A DNA stretch of 64,000 bases from DATKUC01 sp964553615 (lineage in GTDB: Bacteria; Spirochaetota; Spirochaetia; DSM-27196; DATKUC01). The notes beneath the pieces were generated by a model. It saw nothing but the letters and a program-made list of their open reading frames with translations, did not search any database and was not told where the DNA came from. Both the position numbers and the translations under genes were made by a program. Positions 34,628 through 43,444 of this stretch are shown piece by piece. The stretch covers positions 20,194 through 84,193 of the forward strand of contig CAZKMA010000013.1 in assembly GCA_964553615.1 (NCBI GenBank), read 5' to 3'. Numbering within the stretch: position 1 is the first letter of the stretch; each line of letters opens with the position of its first letter.

Positions 34628-36424
34628 ATGGCAACGAAATCGACCAACTACGACGAAAGCAAGATAAAGACGCTGTCTTCACTCGAGCATATCCGGCTCC
34701 GGACCGGTATGTATATCGGGCGTCTCGGTGACGGTTCCAACCTGGACGACGGGGTGTACATACTCCTCAAAGAGGTAATCGACAACAGCGTGGACGAGTT
34801 CATCATGGGCTTCGGAGACCGGATTACCGTATCGATTTCCGATGCACAGATAACAGTCCGGGATCTTGGACGCGGGATACCGCTTGGCAAGGTAATCGAG
34901 TGCGTCTCCATCATCAACACCGGCGCAAAGTATAACGACGACGTGTTTCAGTTCAGTGTCGGCCTGAACGGCGTGGGAACGAAGGCGGTAAATGCGCTGT
35001 CCTCGCATTTCCGCGTAGTATCGTACCGGGACGGGCAATTCTTCGAGGCGTTGTTCGAGAAAGGCGTTCTCATAAAGTCGCGAAAGGGGAAGGTCTCTCG
35101 AAAGCCGAACGGGACGGAGGTCGTGTTTACGCCCGACCCTGAGATTTTCGGGGACTATTCCTACAATTTCGAGTTTATAGAGCAGCGGTTGTGGAACTAC
35201 GCATACCTGAACAGCGGGCTCGTGCTTGATCTCGGCGGGAAGGAGTTTCGGTCCGAGAGAGGTCTCTACGATCTGCTTCAGGCCGAAGTCGGCGAATCCA
35301 TTCTCTACGACATCGGCTACTCCAAGGGGCAATTCCTCGAGTTCGCTTTCACTCATACGTCCAATTACGGCGAGACCTTTTTCTCATTTGTAAACGGACA
35401 GTACACGAGCGACGGCGGAACTCATCAGAGTGCTTTTCGCGAGGGGTTTCTGAAAGGGGTCAACGAGTACTTCAACAAGAATTACTCGGGAGTCGACGTC
35501 CGGGAAGGAATAGCGGGAGCCGTTGCCATAAAACTGAAATCTCCGGTATTCGAGAGCCAGACAAAAAATAAACTGGGGAATACAGAGATCCGCAGCTGGA
35601 TAGTGAACGAAACGAAGTCCGGGGTGGTCGAGTTCCTGTCCCGCAATGAGAAGGCGGCAAGAAGGCTTGTCGACAAGATCGCGAACAACGAGCGTTTGCG
35701 AAAAGAGTTGAATGCGGTCAAGACCCAGGCGCGGGAAGCGGCCAAGAAGATTGCACTGAAGATTCCGAATCTGAAGGACTGCAAGAACCATCTGGAAGAT
35801 GGAACAAAGGGAGAGAATTCAACCATCTTCATCACCGAGGGGCTATCTGCTTCCGGTTCAATGGTTTCTTCGCGGGACGTCTACACTCAGGCCATTTTCA
35901 GCCTTCGGGGCAAGCCGCAGAACATGTACGCCCGAAAGCGGGCAGACATCTACAAGAATGAAGAGCTGTATAACATGATGATGGCTCTCGGCATCGAAAA
36001 TAATGTGGAAGGGCTCCGTTACGGACGCATTGTCATTGCAACAGATGCGGACCATGACGGTTTCCACATCCGCAATCTGTTGCTCACGTTCTTCCTTACT
36101 TACTTCGAAGAGATCGTGGTTGCGGGGAGGCTGTACATTCTCGAGACTCCGCTCTTTCGCGTGCGAAACAAACGGGAGACTCGATACTGCTACAGTAACA
36201 AGGAACGTGATGTATCCATAAAGGCAATTGCAGGAGCCGAGGTAACCCGGTTCAAGGGGCTTGGAGAGATCTCCCCGAAAGAGTTCGGCCAGTTCATAGG
36301 GCCGGACATCCGGCTGGTACGCGTGAATATAAAATCGATCAAGGAGATCCCCGACACCCTCGGGTTCTATATGGGCAAAAATACTCCGGAGCGTCGCGAG
36401 TTCATAATGGAGAACCTTATCTGA
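34628..36424 (+). CDS. parE: DNA topoisomerase IV subunit B
   Basis: Type IIA topoisomerase ATPase subunit, 598 residues. The GHKL ATPase motifs are EVIDNSVDEF, DLGRGIPLG and GLNGVGTKAVN. The Toprim domain reads FITEGLSASGSM, with EGLSAS in place of the usual EGDSA, plus DADHDGFH for the metal Asp residues. The EGLSAS variant also occurs in other bacterial ParE-like proteins. Topo IV decatenates and relaxes DNA. Only one base separates it from parC. ParE fits better than GyrB because of the tight parE-parC pair and the short length. Confidence 0.93.
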   Translation: MATKSTNYDESKIKTLSSLEHIRLRTGMYIGRLGDGSNLDDGVYILLKEVIDNSVDEFIMGFGDRITVSISDAQITVRDLGRGIPLGKVIECVSIINTGAKYNDDVFQFSVGLNGVGTKAVNALSSHFRVVSYRDGQFFEALFEKGVLIKSRKGKVSRKPNGTEVVFTPDPEIFGDYSYNFEFIEQRLWNYAYLNSGLVLDLGGKEFRSERGLYDLLQAEVGESILYDIGYSKGQFLEFAFTHTSNYGETFFSFVNGQYTSDGGTHQSAFREGFLKGVNEYFNKNYSGVDVREGIAGAVAIKLKSPVFESQTKNKLGNTEIRSWIVNETKSGVVEFLSRNEKAARRLVDKIANNERLRKELNAVKTQAREAAKKIALKIPNLKDCKNHLEDGTKGENSTIFITEGLSASGSMVSSRDVYTQAIFSLRGKPQNMYARKRADIYKNEELYNMMMALGIENNVEGLRYGRIVIATDADHDGFHIRNLLLTFFLTYFEEIVVAGRLYILETPLFRVRNKRETRYCYSNKERDVSIKAIAGAEVTRFKGLGEISPKEFGQFIGPDIRLVRVNIKSIKEIPDTLGFYMGKNTPERREFIMENLI

Positions 36425-36425
36425 A

Positions 36426-38723
36426 ATGGCCTACGTAAATACGCTGTTCAACTCCAACTTCCTCGAATACGCATCCTACGTCATAAAAGATCGTGCAATT
36501 CCGCACATCGATGACGGGCTCAAACCCGTCCAGCGACGCATTCTTCACAGCCTCTTTGAAATGGACGACGGCAAGTTCCACAAGGTGGCCAACGTCGTGG
36601 GCGCGTGCATGAAGTACCACCCGCATGGAGACCAGGCAATCTATGATGCGCTCGTAAATCTTGCGAACAAAGAGCTTCTGATAGACCGGCAGGGGAATTT
36701 CGGAAACATCTTCACGGGAGACCAGGCCTCGGCGTCGCGGTACATCGAATGCCGTATTACTCCTTTCGCAAAGGAGATTCTGTACAATCCGGAAATTACC
36801 GATTTTGAAGATTCTTATGACAGCCGGAATCGGGAGCCGGTCGTCTTTCCGGCAAAGGTACCGCTGGTCCTTGTGCTCGGTGCCGAGGGTATTGCGGTTG
36901 GAATGGCAACCAGGATTCTTCCGCACAACATCGTTGAAGTGCTCGGAGCGGTGAAGGCGGCACTCCAGGGAAAGTCGTTCCAGTTGTTTCCCGATTTTCT
37001 GACGGGCGGGCTCATGGACGTCTCGGACTACCAGGATGGAACCGGGAAGGTGCTCGTTCGCGCAAAGCTGGATACTTCCGATCCCAAGCGAATTCTGATT
37101 CGCGATATTCCGTTCGGGACTACCACTGAGAGCCTGATTAACTCAATCGAGACAGCCGTCAGGCGCAACAAAATCAAAGTACAAAGCATCAACGACTTTA
37201 CCACCGAGAACGTCGAAATCGAGATCAAGCTGGCCCGCGGCGTCTACGCCCAGGATGTGGTGGATGCTCTTTATGCCTTCACCGATTGTGAAACTTCGAT
37301 AAGCTGTAACCTCCTCATCATTCGGGACCACAATCCCGTTTCCATGACGGTGACGGAAGTCATTCAATACCATGCGGGACAGCTGGTAAAAGTTCTCCGT
37401 GCCGAGCTCGAACTGGAAAAGCGACAGCTTGCCGATCGGCTCCATGCGCGCACGCTCGAGCGCATCTTCATTGAAGAGCGCATCTACAAACGAATCGAAG
37501 AGATGGAAACGCAGCAGAAGGTTGGCCAGGCGGTTCTGGATGGCTTTGTCCCGTTTCAGGCACAGATTCAGCGCGAGGTTACGCTGGATGATGTGGAACG
37601 GCTGCTGAAGATTCCCATCCGCAGGATTTCACTGTACGACATAAACCGGGCTCGCGAGGAAATGGCCCAGATCCGGGCACGGCTGAAAGAGATAGCCCAT
37701 CATCTGAAGCACCTCACCGAATACGCAATCTCCTTTCTGGATAAGCTGACGAAAGGACTCCCGGGCTCTTTCGAGCGAAAAACCCGGGTGGTCTCCTTTC
37801 AGAAGGTCGATGCGCGTGAGGTTGCGCAGCGAAATCTTACTCTTCGATATGATCCGGCTACCGGATACCTGGGCACCGAGGTCGCGAGCGGAAAGCCGCT
37901 GTTCGACGTATCGGAGTTTGACCGGGTTCTCATTATGCGCAAGACGGGCATCTACTCGGTTACCAACGTTCCGGAACGGCTCTTCGTTGACAAGGGTATG
38001 CTCGCATGCGGGCTTGCCGACAAGGAAGTACTTGCCGAACGGGTGTTCAGCGTGCTCTACCGGAAGGACGATACCGGACATGCTTACCTGAAGCGATGCA
38101 AGATAGAGCAGTATATACTCGAAAAGAACTACACCATTGTTCCGGAGGGCTGTACGCCCGTTTCGGTGACGACCAAGCAGGATGTTGGTGCGGAACTGAC
38201 CTTCGCCCCCGGAAAACGAGCGCGCAAGAGTTCAGTGGAGCTTTTCAGAGTTTCCGAGTACGCGGTCAAGGGTCTGAAGGCCGCAGGCGTCCGGTTGTCC
38301 ACCAAGATCATGGAACATGGCCACTTCGTTTCTCTGGATAAACGGCGAGCACCTCGGGCGGTGAAAGACAGCGTCGGGTCGGCGGGGACGACTGCCGCGA
38401 AGCCTGCCGGGAATCTTCCCGGGAAGCCTGCCGGGAACCTTCCCGGGAAACCGGCCGGGAAGTCCACCCCGAGCGCTGCATCTTCAACTTCCGCAAAAAA
38501 GCCGGGCAAGGGGGCTGACGGTAAGCCCGCGGGTGGAAAGTCTGCTTCGACCCCAAAGGCCGGCGCGAAACCGAAGAAGCCGGCAACCGGATCAAAGAAG
38601 ACAAAGACATCCAAGTCCGGCGGCACGTCCGGAAAACAGCCGAAAAAAGCCGGAGCGAATGGCGCGGCCGAAAAGAAGTCGGCAAGCAAGGGTTCCAGCC
38701 GGAAATCGCCGAAGAGCAAATAG
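36426..38723 (+). CDS. parC: DNA topoisomerase IV subunit A with lysine-rich C-terminal tail
   Basis: 765 residues. The DNA-gate core has the family start YVIKDRAIPHIDDGLKPVQRR and the catalytic Tyr106 in ASRYIECR, which forms the covalent link to DNA. After the core and a reduced C-terminal domain, about 110 residues form a Lys/Pro/Ala/Gly/Ser-rich tail that looks like histone H1 or an HU-type basic tail. It begins with two exact KPAGNLPG repeats (659-674). The tail is probably disordered and DNA-binding. Confidence 0.93.
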   Translation: MAYVNTLFNSNFLEYASYVIKDRAIPHIDDGLKPVQRRILHSLFEMDDGKFHKVANVVGACMKYHPHGDQAIYDALVNLANKELLIDRQGNFGNIFTGDQASASRYIECRITPFAKEILYNPEITDFEDSYDSRNREPVVFPAKVPLVLVLGAEGIAVGMATRILPHNIVEVLGAVKAALQGKSFQLFPDFLTGGLMDVSDYQDGTGKVLVRAKLDTSDPKRILIRDIPFGTTTESLINSIETAVRRNKIKVQSINDFTTENVEIEIKLARGVYAQDVVDALYAFTDCETSISCNLLIIRDHNPVSMTVTEVIQYHAGQLVKVLRAELELEKRQLADRLHARTLERIFIEERIYKRIEEMETQQKVGQAVLDGFVPFQAQIQREVTLDDVERLLKIPIRRISLYDINRAREEMAQIRARLKEIAHHLKHLTEYAISFLDKLTKGLPGSFERKTRVVSFQKVDAREVAQRNLTLRYDPATGYLGTEVASGKPLFDVSEFDRVLIMRKTGIYSVTNVPERLFVDKGMLACGLADKEVLAERVFSVLYRKDDTGHAYLKRCKIEQYILEKNYTIVPEGCTPVSVTTKQDVGAELTFAPGKRARKSSVELFRVSEYAVKGLKAAGVRLSTKIMEHGHFVSLDKRRAPRAVKDSVGSAGTTAAKPAGNLPGKPAGNLPGKPAGKSTPSAASSTSAKKPGKGADGKPAGGKSASTPKAGAKPKKPATGSKKTKTSKSGGTSGKQPKKAGANGAAEKKSASKGSSRKSPKSK
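38400..38459. repeat. Tandem 24-bp repeats in the parC tail
   Basis: Two 24-bp units (38400-38423 and 38424-38447; one base differs) and a 12-bp partial unit. Each unit encodes KPAGNLPG and contains the inverted repeat CCGGGAA/TTCCCGG, so copy number may vary between strains. Confidence 0.85.
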
Positions 38724-38747
38724 CGAATCCCCGCGGAGGGACTTTTC

Positions 38748-38776
38748 TTGCGTTTTCGCCGGACAGCCGCTATACT
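38748..38776 (+). promoter_or_regulatory. Promoter of the Gfo/Idh/MocA-isomerase operon
   Basis: TTGCGT (38748-38753), 17-base spacer, TATACT (38771-38776). It lies 24 bases after the parC stop, so the sugar genes are transcribed separately from parE-parC. Confidence 0.65.
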
Positions 38777-38801
38777 CATTGACGCACGAGCAGTGAACAG
38801 T

Positions 38802-38822
38802 TCCGGCAATATGTGTGCCGGA
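38802..38822. promoter_or_regulatory. Inverted repeat in the leader of the dehydrogenase gene
   Basis: TCCGGCA and TGCCGGA, 7-bp arms with a 7-base loop, centred about 30 bases after the predicted transcription start. It may be an operator or an mRNA stem-loop. Confidence 0.45.
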
Positions 38823-38857
38823 CGGGACTGCCCGCGGCGGAAAGGAGAGGCAAGGCT

Positions 38858-40051
38858 ATGATCGAAGCGAGCAAAGGCGACGGCGCGGCTTCCCGGCTCA
38901 CGTACGGAATGGTAGGTGGCGGCGAAGGGGCGTTCATCGGTGAAGTTCATCGGAAGGCTATTGCGCTCGACGGTAAGGCAACCATTGCCGCGGGAAGTTT
39001 TTCGCGGGAGTTCGGGAAGACGCGCTCCACCGGAGCTGCGCTTGGAATTCCAGAGGATCGCCTGTATCAGGATTTCAATGAGATGGCGAGGAAAGAGGCT
39101 CAGCGGGCCGATCCGGTCGACTTCGTGGTCATTGTCACGCCGAACTACCTCCATTTCCCGATAGCAAAGGCGTTCCTGGAGAACGGAATTAACGTGGTCT
39201 GCGACAAGCCCCTCGTGTTGAGCTCTGTCGAGGCGAAAGAGCTTCAGCGTCTCGTTGAAGCCAGGGATCTTCTTTTCTGCGTTACCTACACCTACACCGG
39301 TTATCCCATGGTGAAACAGGCCCGGAAGATGGTAGAGCATGGGGATATCGGCGATATCCGGTTCGTGTCTGCCGAATACGCGCAGGAATGGCTGGCGACT
39401 CCGGTAGAGAACACCGGGCTGAAGCAGGCAGCATGGCGAACCGATCCGAAGCAGACCGGAATTGCAAACAGCGTGGGCGACATCGGAACCCATGTGGAGA
39501 ATGCCGTCTCTTACATCACCGGGCTCCGGATAGAGTCTCTGTGCGCCCGTCTGGACTCGTTCGTAGAAGGCCGGACCCTCGATGACAACGCTTCGATCAT
39601 GGTGAGCTACGCGGGCGGCGCAAAGGCCATGTACTGGGTTTCCCAGATAGCCATAGGTCATGACAATGATCTTCGCATCCGGATCTTTGGCACGAAGGGC
39701 TCAATTGAATGGGCTCAGGAGGATCCGAACTATCTCCGGGTCTCCTATCTGGATCGGCCGGTCGAGATCATGTCCCGCGGACGGGATAATCTGGATCCTG
39801 CGGCCGCAATGTACTCAAGAGTTCCCGCCGGACACCCGGAAGGATATTTCGAAGCATTCGCCAACGTGTACCGAGGCTTCTGCGACGCTCTTTCGAAGAG
39901 ACTTCGCGGAGAGAAGCTCAACGCCGCGGATCTTGATTTCCCGGGAATAGACGCGGGCTTTTCGGGTGTGCGATTCATTGAGAAATGTGTTGAGAGCTCG
40001 CGCAGTGGAGCTTCCTGGGTCAACTTCGATGAGAAGGAGCACAAATCATGA
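38858..40051 (+). CDS. Gfo/Idh/MocA-family NAD(P)-dependent oxidoreductase
   Basis: 397 residues. The N-terminal Rossmann domain has the nucleotide loop GMVGGGEGAFIG and the conserved segment NGINVVCDKPLVLS with the catalytic-region EKP-type Lys (here DKP). The C-terminal alpha/beta domain has the GDIGTHVENAVSYITG His motif. The family oxidises sugar hydroxyl groups. The ATG at 38858 follows AAAGGAGAGG. The stop overlaps the isomerase start (ATGA), and this pair of families is common in inositol or keto-sugar breakdown. Exact substrate unknown. Confidence 0.88.
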   Translation: MIEASKGDGAASRLTYGMVGGGEGAFIGEVHRKAIALDGKATIAAGSFSREFGKTRSTGAALGIPEDRLYQDFNEMARKEAQRADPVDFVVIVTPNYLHFPIAKAFLENGINVVCDKPLVLSSVEAKELQRLVEARDLLFCVTYTYTGYPMVKQARKMVEHGDIGDIRFVSAEYAQEWLATPVENTGLKQAAWRTDPKQTGIANSVGDIGTHVENAVSYITGLRIESLCARLDSFVEGRTLDDNASIMVSYAGGAKAMYWVSQIAIGHDNDLRIRIFGTKGSIEWAQEDPNYLRVSYLDRPVEIMSRGRDNLDPAAAMYSRVPAGHPEGYFEAFANVYRGFCDALSKRLRGEKLNAADLDFPGIDAGFSGVRFIEKCVESSRSGASWVNFDEKEHKS

Positions 40052-41037
40052 GCAGACCAGTTACGTTGTTTACCGGTCAGTGGACCGATCTCCCGTTCGA
40101 GGAGGTCTGCAGGAAGGCGAGCTCCTGGGGCTACGACGGGCTTGAGATTGCCTGCTGGGGCGACCACATGAACGTTCGAAAAGCGGCGACGGACGCCGAC
40201 TATGTGCGGGGGAAAAAGGAAATCCTTTCCCGGTACAATCTGAAATGCTGGGCAATCGGTAATCATTTGACGGGGCAGTGCGTCGGTGACCTGTGGGATG
40301 AACGTCTGGATGGATTCGCTCCGGCGGAGCTCGCTGGTAAACCCGATGCAATCCGGGCCTGGGCAATCGAGGAGATGAAAATCACGGCCCAGGCGGCAGA
40401 AAAACTGGGGTGCGGGACGGTGACCGGTTTCATGGGATCGCCTATCTGGAAATACCTTTACTCATTCCCCCAGACAACGGAGGAGATGATTGACGCGGGA
40501 TTCCGGAAGATTGTGGAGTTGTGGACCCCAATCCTGGACGAGTTCGACCGGCACAACGTGCGTTTTGCGCTGGAAGTACACCCGACCGAGATTGCGTTCG
40601 ACTACTACACCGCACAGCGGCTGCTTTCGGAGTTTAAGCATCGTCCGGTGCTCGGATTCAACTTCGATCCGAGCCACCTGATCTGGCAGGGAATGGATCC
40701 AAAACTTCTGATCCGTGATTTTCCCGACCGGATCTTCCACGTTCATATGAAGGACGCGCTTGTAACTCTTGACGGGCGGTCGGGCCTCATCGGATCGCAT
40801 CTTCCGTTCGGCGACCTTCGCAGAGGCTGGAATTTCCGCTCGCTCGGACACGGCGGTGTGAATTTCGAGGAAATTATCCGGGAACTGAATGCAGCCGGTT
40901 ACCAGGGACCACTCTCGGTAGAGTGGGAAGACAACGGAATGGATCGGGAATACGGTGCAAAGGAGTCGGCCGGGTTCGTGAAGAATGTCGACTTCTCCCC
41001 GTCTGCCATCACATTTGATGGAAAGATGAAGAACTAG
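40048..41037 (+). CDS. Sugar phosphate isomerase/epimerase (xylose isomerase-like TIM barrel)
   Basis: 329 residues of the AP-endonuclease-2/xylose-isomerase-like barrel. Metal-binding residues are suggested by ALEVHPTE (Glu), NFDPSHLIWQ (Asp and His), FHVHMKDA (His) and LSVEWED (Glu), in the expected order. Such enzymes interconvert or epimerise keto-sugars and inosose. It overlaps the dehydrogenase gene by four bases (ATGA), so the two proteins probably act in sequence. Confidence 0.87.
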   Translation: MSRPVTLFTGQWTDLPFEEVCRKASSWGYDGLEIACWGDHMNVRKAATDADYVRGKKEILSRYNLKCWAIGNHLTGQCVGDLWDERLDGFAPAELAGKPDAIRAWAIEEMKITAQAAEKLGCGTVTGFMGSPIWKYLYSFPQTTEEMIDAGFRKIVELWTPILDEFDRHNVRFALEVHPTEIAFDYYTAQRLLSEFKHRPVLGFNFDPSHLIWQGMDPKLLIRDFPDRIFHVHMKDALVTLDGRSGLIGSHLPFGDLRRGWNFRSLGHGGVNFEEIIRELNAAGYQGPLSVEWEDNGMDREYGAKESAGFVKNVDFSPSAITFDGKMKN

Positions 41038-41076
41038 CGTTCCGACAGACAATCCTCAGCGCCGCTCGGGCTCCGT

Positions 41077-42180
41077 TCAGCGCAAATTGGACAGCAGGGC
41101 GAGGAGGAAATCCCGGTTATCCGCCTGTACATACTGCATTCGGCCGCCCATGCGGCTGAATGTCTTACAGTAGCGAAGATAGTATCCCGGGTCGGTGGAT
41201 GGCGGTTCACCGTCCCGCTCCCAATCCCAGCGGGACTCCGCGAGGTCGACCACGTAGATAGAGTGGGAGTCTATATGGCGGCCCTTCTGGATGGCGAGAT
41301 TCTGTGCCATCGAAAGGGACTTTTCAAATACCATCGGTGACATAACGGCCGAACCAATGGACAGGTACACTCCGCCTTCAATCTGCGAGACGCTGTTTGC
41401 GAACGAGAGGAAGTCATGCTCGGCAGTTCGCCCGATTGCCGCGCCGCAATTCATGGGGTGATTGTAAATGATATCGTGGCCGAACATGGGGTGTCCGGTA
41501 AATGGCACGTTCATCCGATATGCGGCGGCCTGAACACCAAACCGTCTGAACGGGTGGGGTACCGGCATGAAACCTGCAGGAATCCTGAAGCGGTGTATTA
41601 CCGCTGCAAGATCAATCGCCGCTGCTGCCCGGGCCGGATTGTCCTTCGCAGTGGCCGCCGCTTCCGCGTACAACACGTCCTCCTGCGGTATATCCAGTCC
41701 CTCATGTTCCACGAGCGCGCCAACGGATTCGCCGTAGCCGAGGCCATTGTACGCCCCCACATTGATTGCGAGGTTGATATAGTATCCGGTCTCTTCCCAG
41801 ATGCCGAATTGACCCACGGTAACATTTGCCCGGACGTCCTCGCTCGATTCTCCCTGATACGCGAACTCCCAGTCGTGAATGATGCCCGCGCCGTTGGTTG
41901 CAAGGTGAGTCACCCAACCGCGTTCGATGAGCTCGATAAGGACCGGTGAAAGACCGTTCTTGATGGTGTGCGCTCCGAATGTAAGCATGACCGATGCGTT
42001 GCGGGACCGCGCTTCGCGCATGCTCCGGGCAGCGTGTGCGCAGGCTGCGGCCGTTTCCGCGGAGAGTGCTCCGGGTTGCGTTTGCGGACCAACATGATCC
42101 CGCTCAATTACTACCTTGTTCTTCCGTTCGGCCAACGGTTTGACGATCAGATCATGCCGATTCAGTTCAGGATGGGACAT
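41077..42180 (-). CDS. Deoxyhypusine synthase-like protein of unknown function
   Basis: 367 residues. The segment MLTFGAHTIKNGLSPVLIE, then THLATNGAGIIHDWEFA and GESSEDV, resembles the NAD-binding part of deoxyhypusine synthase (DHS). True DHS modifies eIF5A, which bacteria lack, and I do not see the DHS active-site lysine context, so the substrate must differ. It is the second gene after lacI, overlaps it by 14 bases and faces the dehydrogenase-isomerase pair. A CCGGAGAG ribosome site supports the ATG at 42180. A role in polyamine or sugar metabolism is speculation. Confidence 0.55.
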   Translation of the reverse strand: MSHPELNRHDLIVKPLAERKNKVVIERDHVGPQTQPGALSAETAAACAHAARSMREARSRNASVMLTFGAHTIKNGLSPVLIELIERGWVTHLATNGAGIIHDWEFAYQGESSEDVRANVTVGQFGIWEETGYYINLAINVGAYNGLGYGESVGALVEHEGLDIPQEDVLYAEAAATAKDNPARAAAAIDLAAVIHRFRIPAGFMPVPHPFRRFGVQAAAYRMNVPFTGHPMFGHDIIYNHPMNCGAAIGRTAEHDFLSFANSVSQIEGGVYLSIGSAVMSPMVFEKSLSMAQNLAIQKGRHIDSHSIYVVDLAESRWDWERDGEPPSTDPGYYLRYCKTFSRMGGRMQYVQADNRDFLLALLSNLR

Positions 42181-43246
42181 TCTGGCTCTCCGGTTCGGTT
42201 GGTTCATTCTGAGGAGCCGCGACATTCGCCGGCGGCCCCGTGGATTTGCGCACAATAAACGGCATATTCAGCGAATCCAGCAACGCCGGCTCTATTTGTG
42301 GCCAGTTGCTGATCATCCTGACCAGCCGCTCGGCTGCGCGCGCCCCTATCTCCTTCAGGGGTTGTCTGCAGCTCGTGACCGGCGGATCGAGGTAGGGTGC
42401 AAGCGGCGAGTCATCGAAGGAGATTACGGATATGTCGCCGGGAATGGCCAGACCAAGCTCCTTGATTGCCTTGTAGATACCTGCAATGAGAAAGTCGCTG
42501 CTCACAATTACCGCGCTTGGTTTGACCGGACGGCTGAACAGCCGGTAGATTCCCTCGGACCCGCCCTGATCATTCCAGAGCGAGATGTCTTCGATTACGA
42601 GGGCAGGGTTCGGTTCGATTCCGGACTCCCTCAGCGCATCCAGATAGCCGGTGAGCCGGTCCCGGATATTCGAGTAGTTCAGTTGGCCGCCGATGAACGC
42701 AATGTCCCGGTGACCGAGGCCCACGAGGTATTCCGTCGCGGTCCTCGATGCTTTCAGCGAATTGCAGGACACAAGATCAACCGGCATATTCGGTTCACAG
42801 CTGTTGACCACGACGCAGGGTATGTTGTGATTGGAGACGATCTGATGATAGTGCGGGTTGTAGACCGGATCGAGCCAGATGATTCCGGCGAGCCGGTTCA
42901 GGATTCTGACGTTGTCGTACATGCTCTGTTCACGATCGATGAGCTCGGAGTGGACAATTGTCGTAATGTAGCCTGATTTGTTCAGCTTCTCGTCAATCCC
43001 GTCAAAAAGGTGGGCGTTGTAATAACTCGACAGCCGATGCCGGTGAAAGCTGTCCACCACGCCGACGAGATGCAGATCCGAGGCGCCGGTGGAGGGTTGG
43101 TATCCCATTCCCTGCACGTACTCGAGCACTCGCCTGCGAGTATCCGGCTTCACATCCGGACGATTATGAAGTACGCGAGATACCGTCGTTACCGATAGAT
43201 CCAGGGCACGGGCGATATTGGCCAGTTTCAGTCTATCAATTGTCAT
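42167..43246 (-). CDS. LacI-family transcriptional regulator
   Basis: 359 residues. The N-terminal helix-turn-helix LANIARALDLSVTTVSRVLHN and hinge region (MGYQP) are standard, followed by a periplasmic-binding-protein-like sensor domain (LVGVVDSFHRH ... ISFDDSPLAPYL). It probably senses the sugar imported by the neighbouring ABC systems and controls the divergent AGE operon and itself. The start is the ATG at 43246 with a GAGGTG ribosome site; upstream open frame is unsupported. Confidence 0.93.
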   Translation of the reverse strand: MTIDRLKLANIARALDLSVTTVSRVLHNRPDVKPDTRRRVLEYVQGMGYQPSTGASDLHLVGVVDSFHRHRLSSYYNAHLFDGIDEKLNKSGYITTIVHSELIDREQSMYDNVRILNRLAGIIWLDPVYNPHYHQIVSNHNIPCVVVNSCEPNMPVDLVSCNSLKASRTATEYLVGLGHRDIAFIGGQLNYSNIRDRLTGYLDALRESGIEPNPALVIEDISLWNDQGGSEGIYRLFSRPVKPSAVIVSSDFLIAGIYKAIKELGLAIPGDISVISFDDSPLAPYLDPPVTSCRQPLKEIGARAAERLVRMISNWPQIEPALLDSLNMPFIVRKSTGPPANVAAPQNEPTEPESQNVPS

Positions 43247-43271
43247 GGGCACCTCGGGCAGTCCGAGACGA

Positions 43272-43301
43272 ATTCTATCACCGGGAGAACCGGTATGTAA
43301 A
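43272..43301 (-). promoter_or_regulatory. lacI-family gene promoter with an inverted repeat in the spacer
   Basis: Minus-strand TTTACA (43296-43301), 18-base spacer, TAGAAT (43272-43277). The spacer holds ACCGG-GAGAA-CCGGT (43280-43294), a perfect 5-bp inverted repeat and a candidate operator for autoregulation. Confidence 0.65.
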
Positions 43302-43310
43302 GAAAGAAAT

Positions 43311-43340
43311 TTGACAGTTCCGGAAAATTCACGGTATAAT
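43311..43340 (+). promoter_or_regulatory. Consensus promoter of the AGE/sugar-import operon
   Basis: TTGACA (43311-43316), 18-base spacer, TATAAT (43335-43340): both boxes match the sigma-70 consensus perfectly. The spacer contains the palindrome TTCCGGAA (43319-43326) with the central CG typical of LacI-family operators. A promoter this strong would need a repressor, and lacI is divergent. Confidence 0.8.
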
Positions 43341-43444
43341 TCCAAAAAATCTGCTGGAAAGGTTCGGGACTGATTGGCCGCAGATCCCCGACACTCTACC
43401 GGCAGTGCAAGGACTTCCGTTTTCCCTGTGGATTGAGGTGGGCA

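Noticed and set aside
38129..39661. 510-codon open frame on the minus strand across the parC end and the dehydrogenase gene
   Set aside because: It is antisense to two well-supported genes and resembles no family; GC-rich sequence gives such frames by chance.
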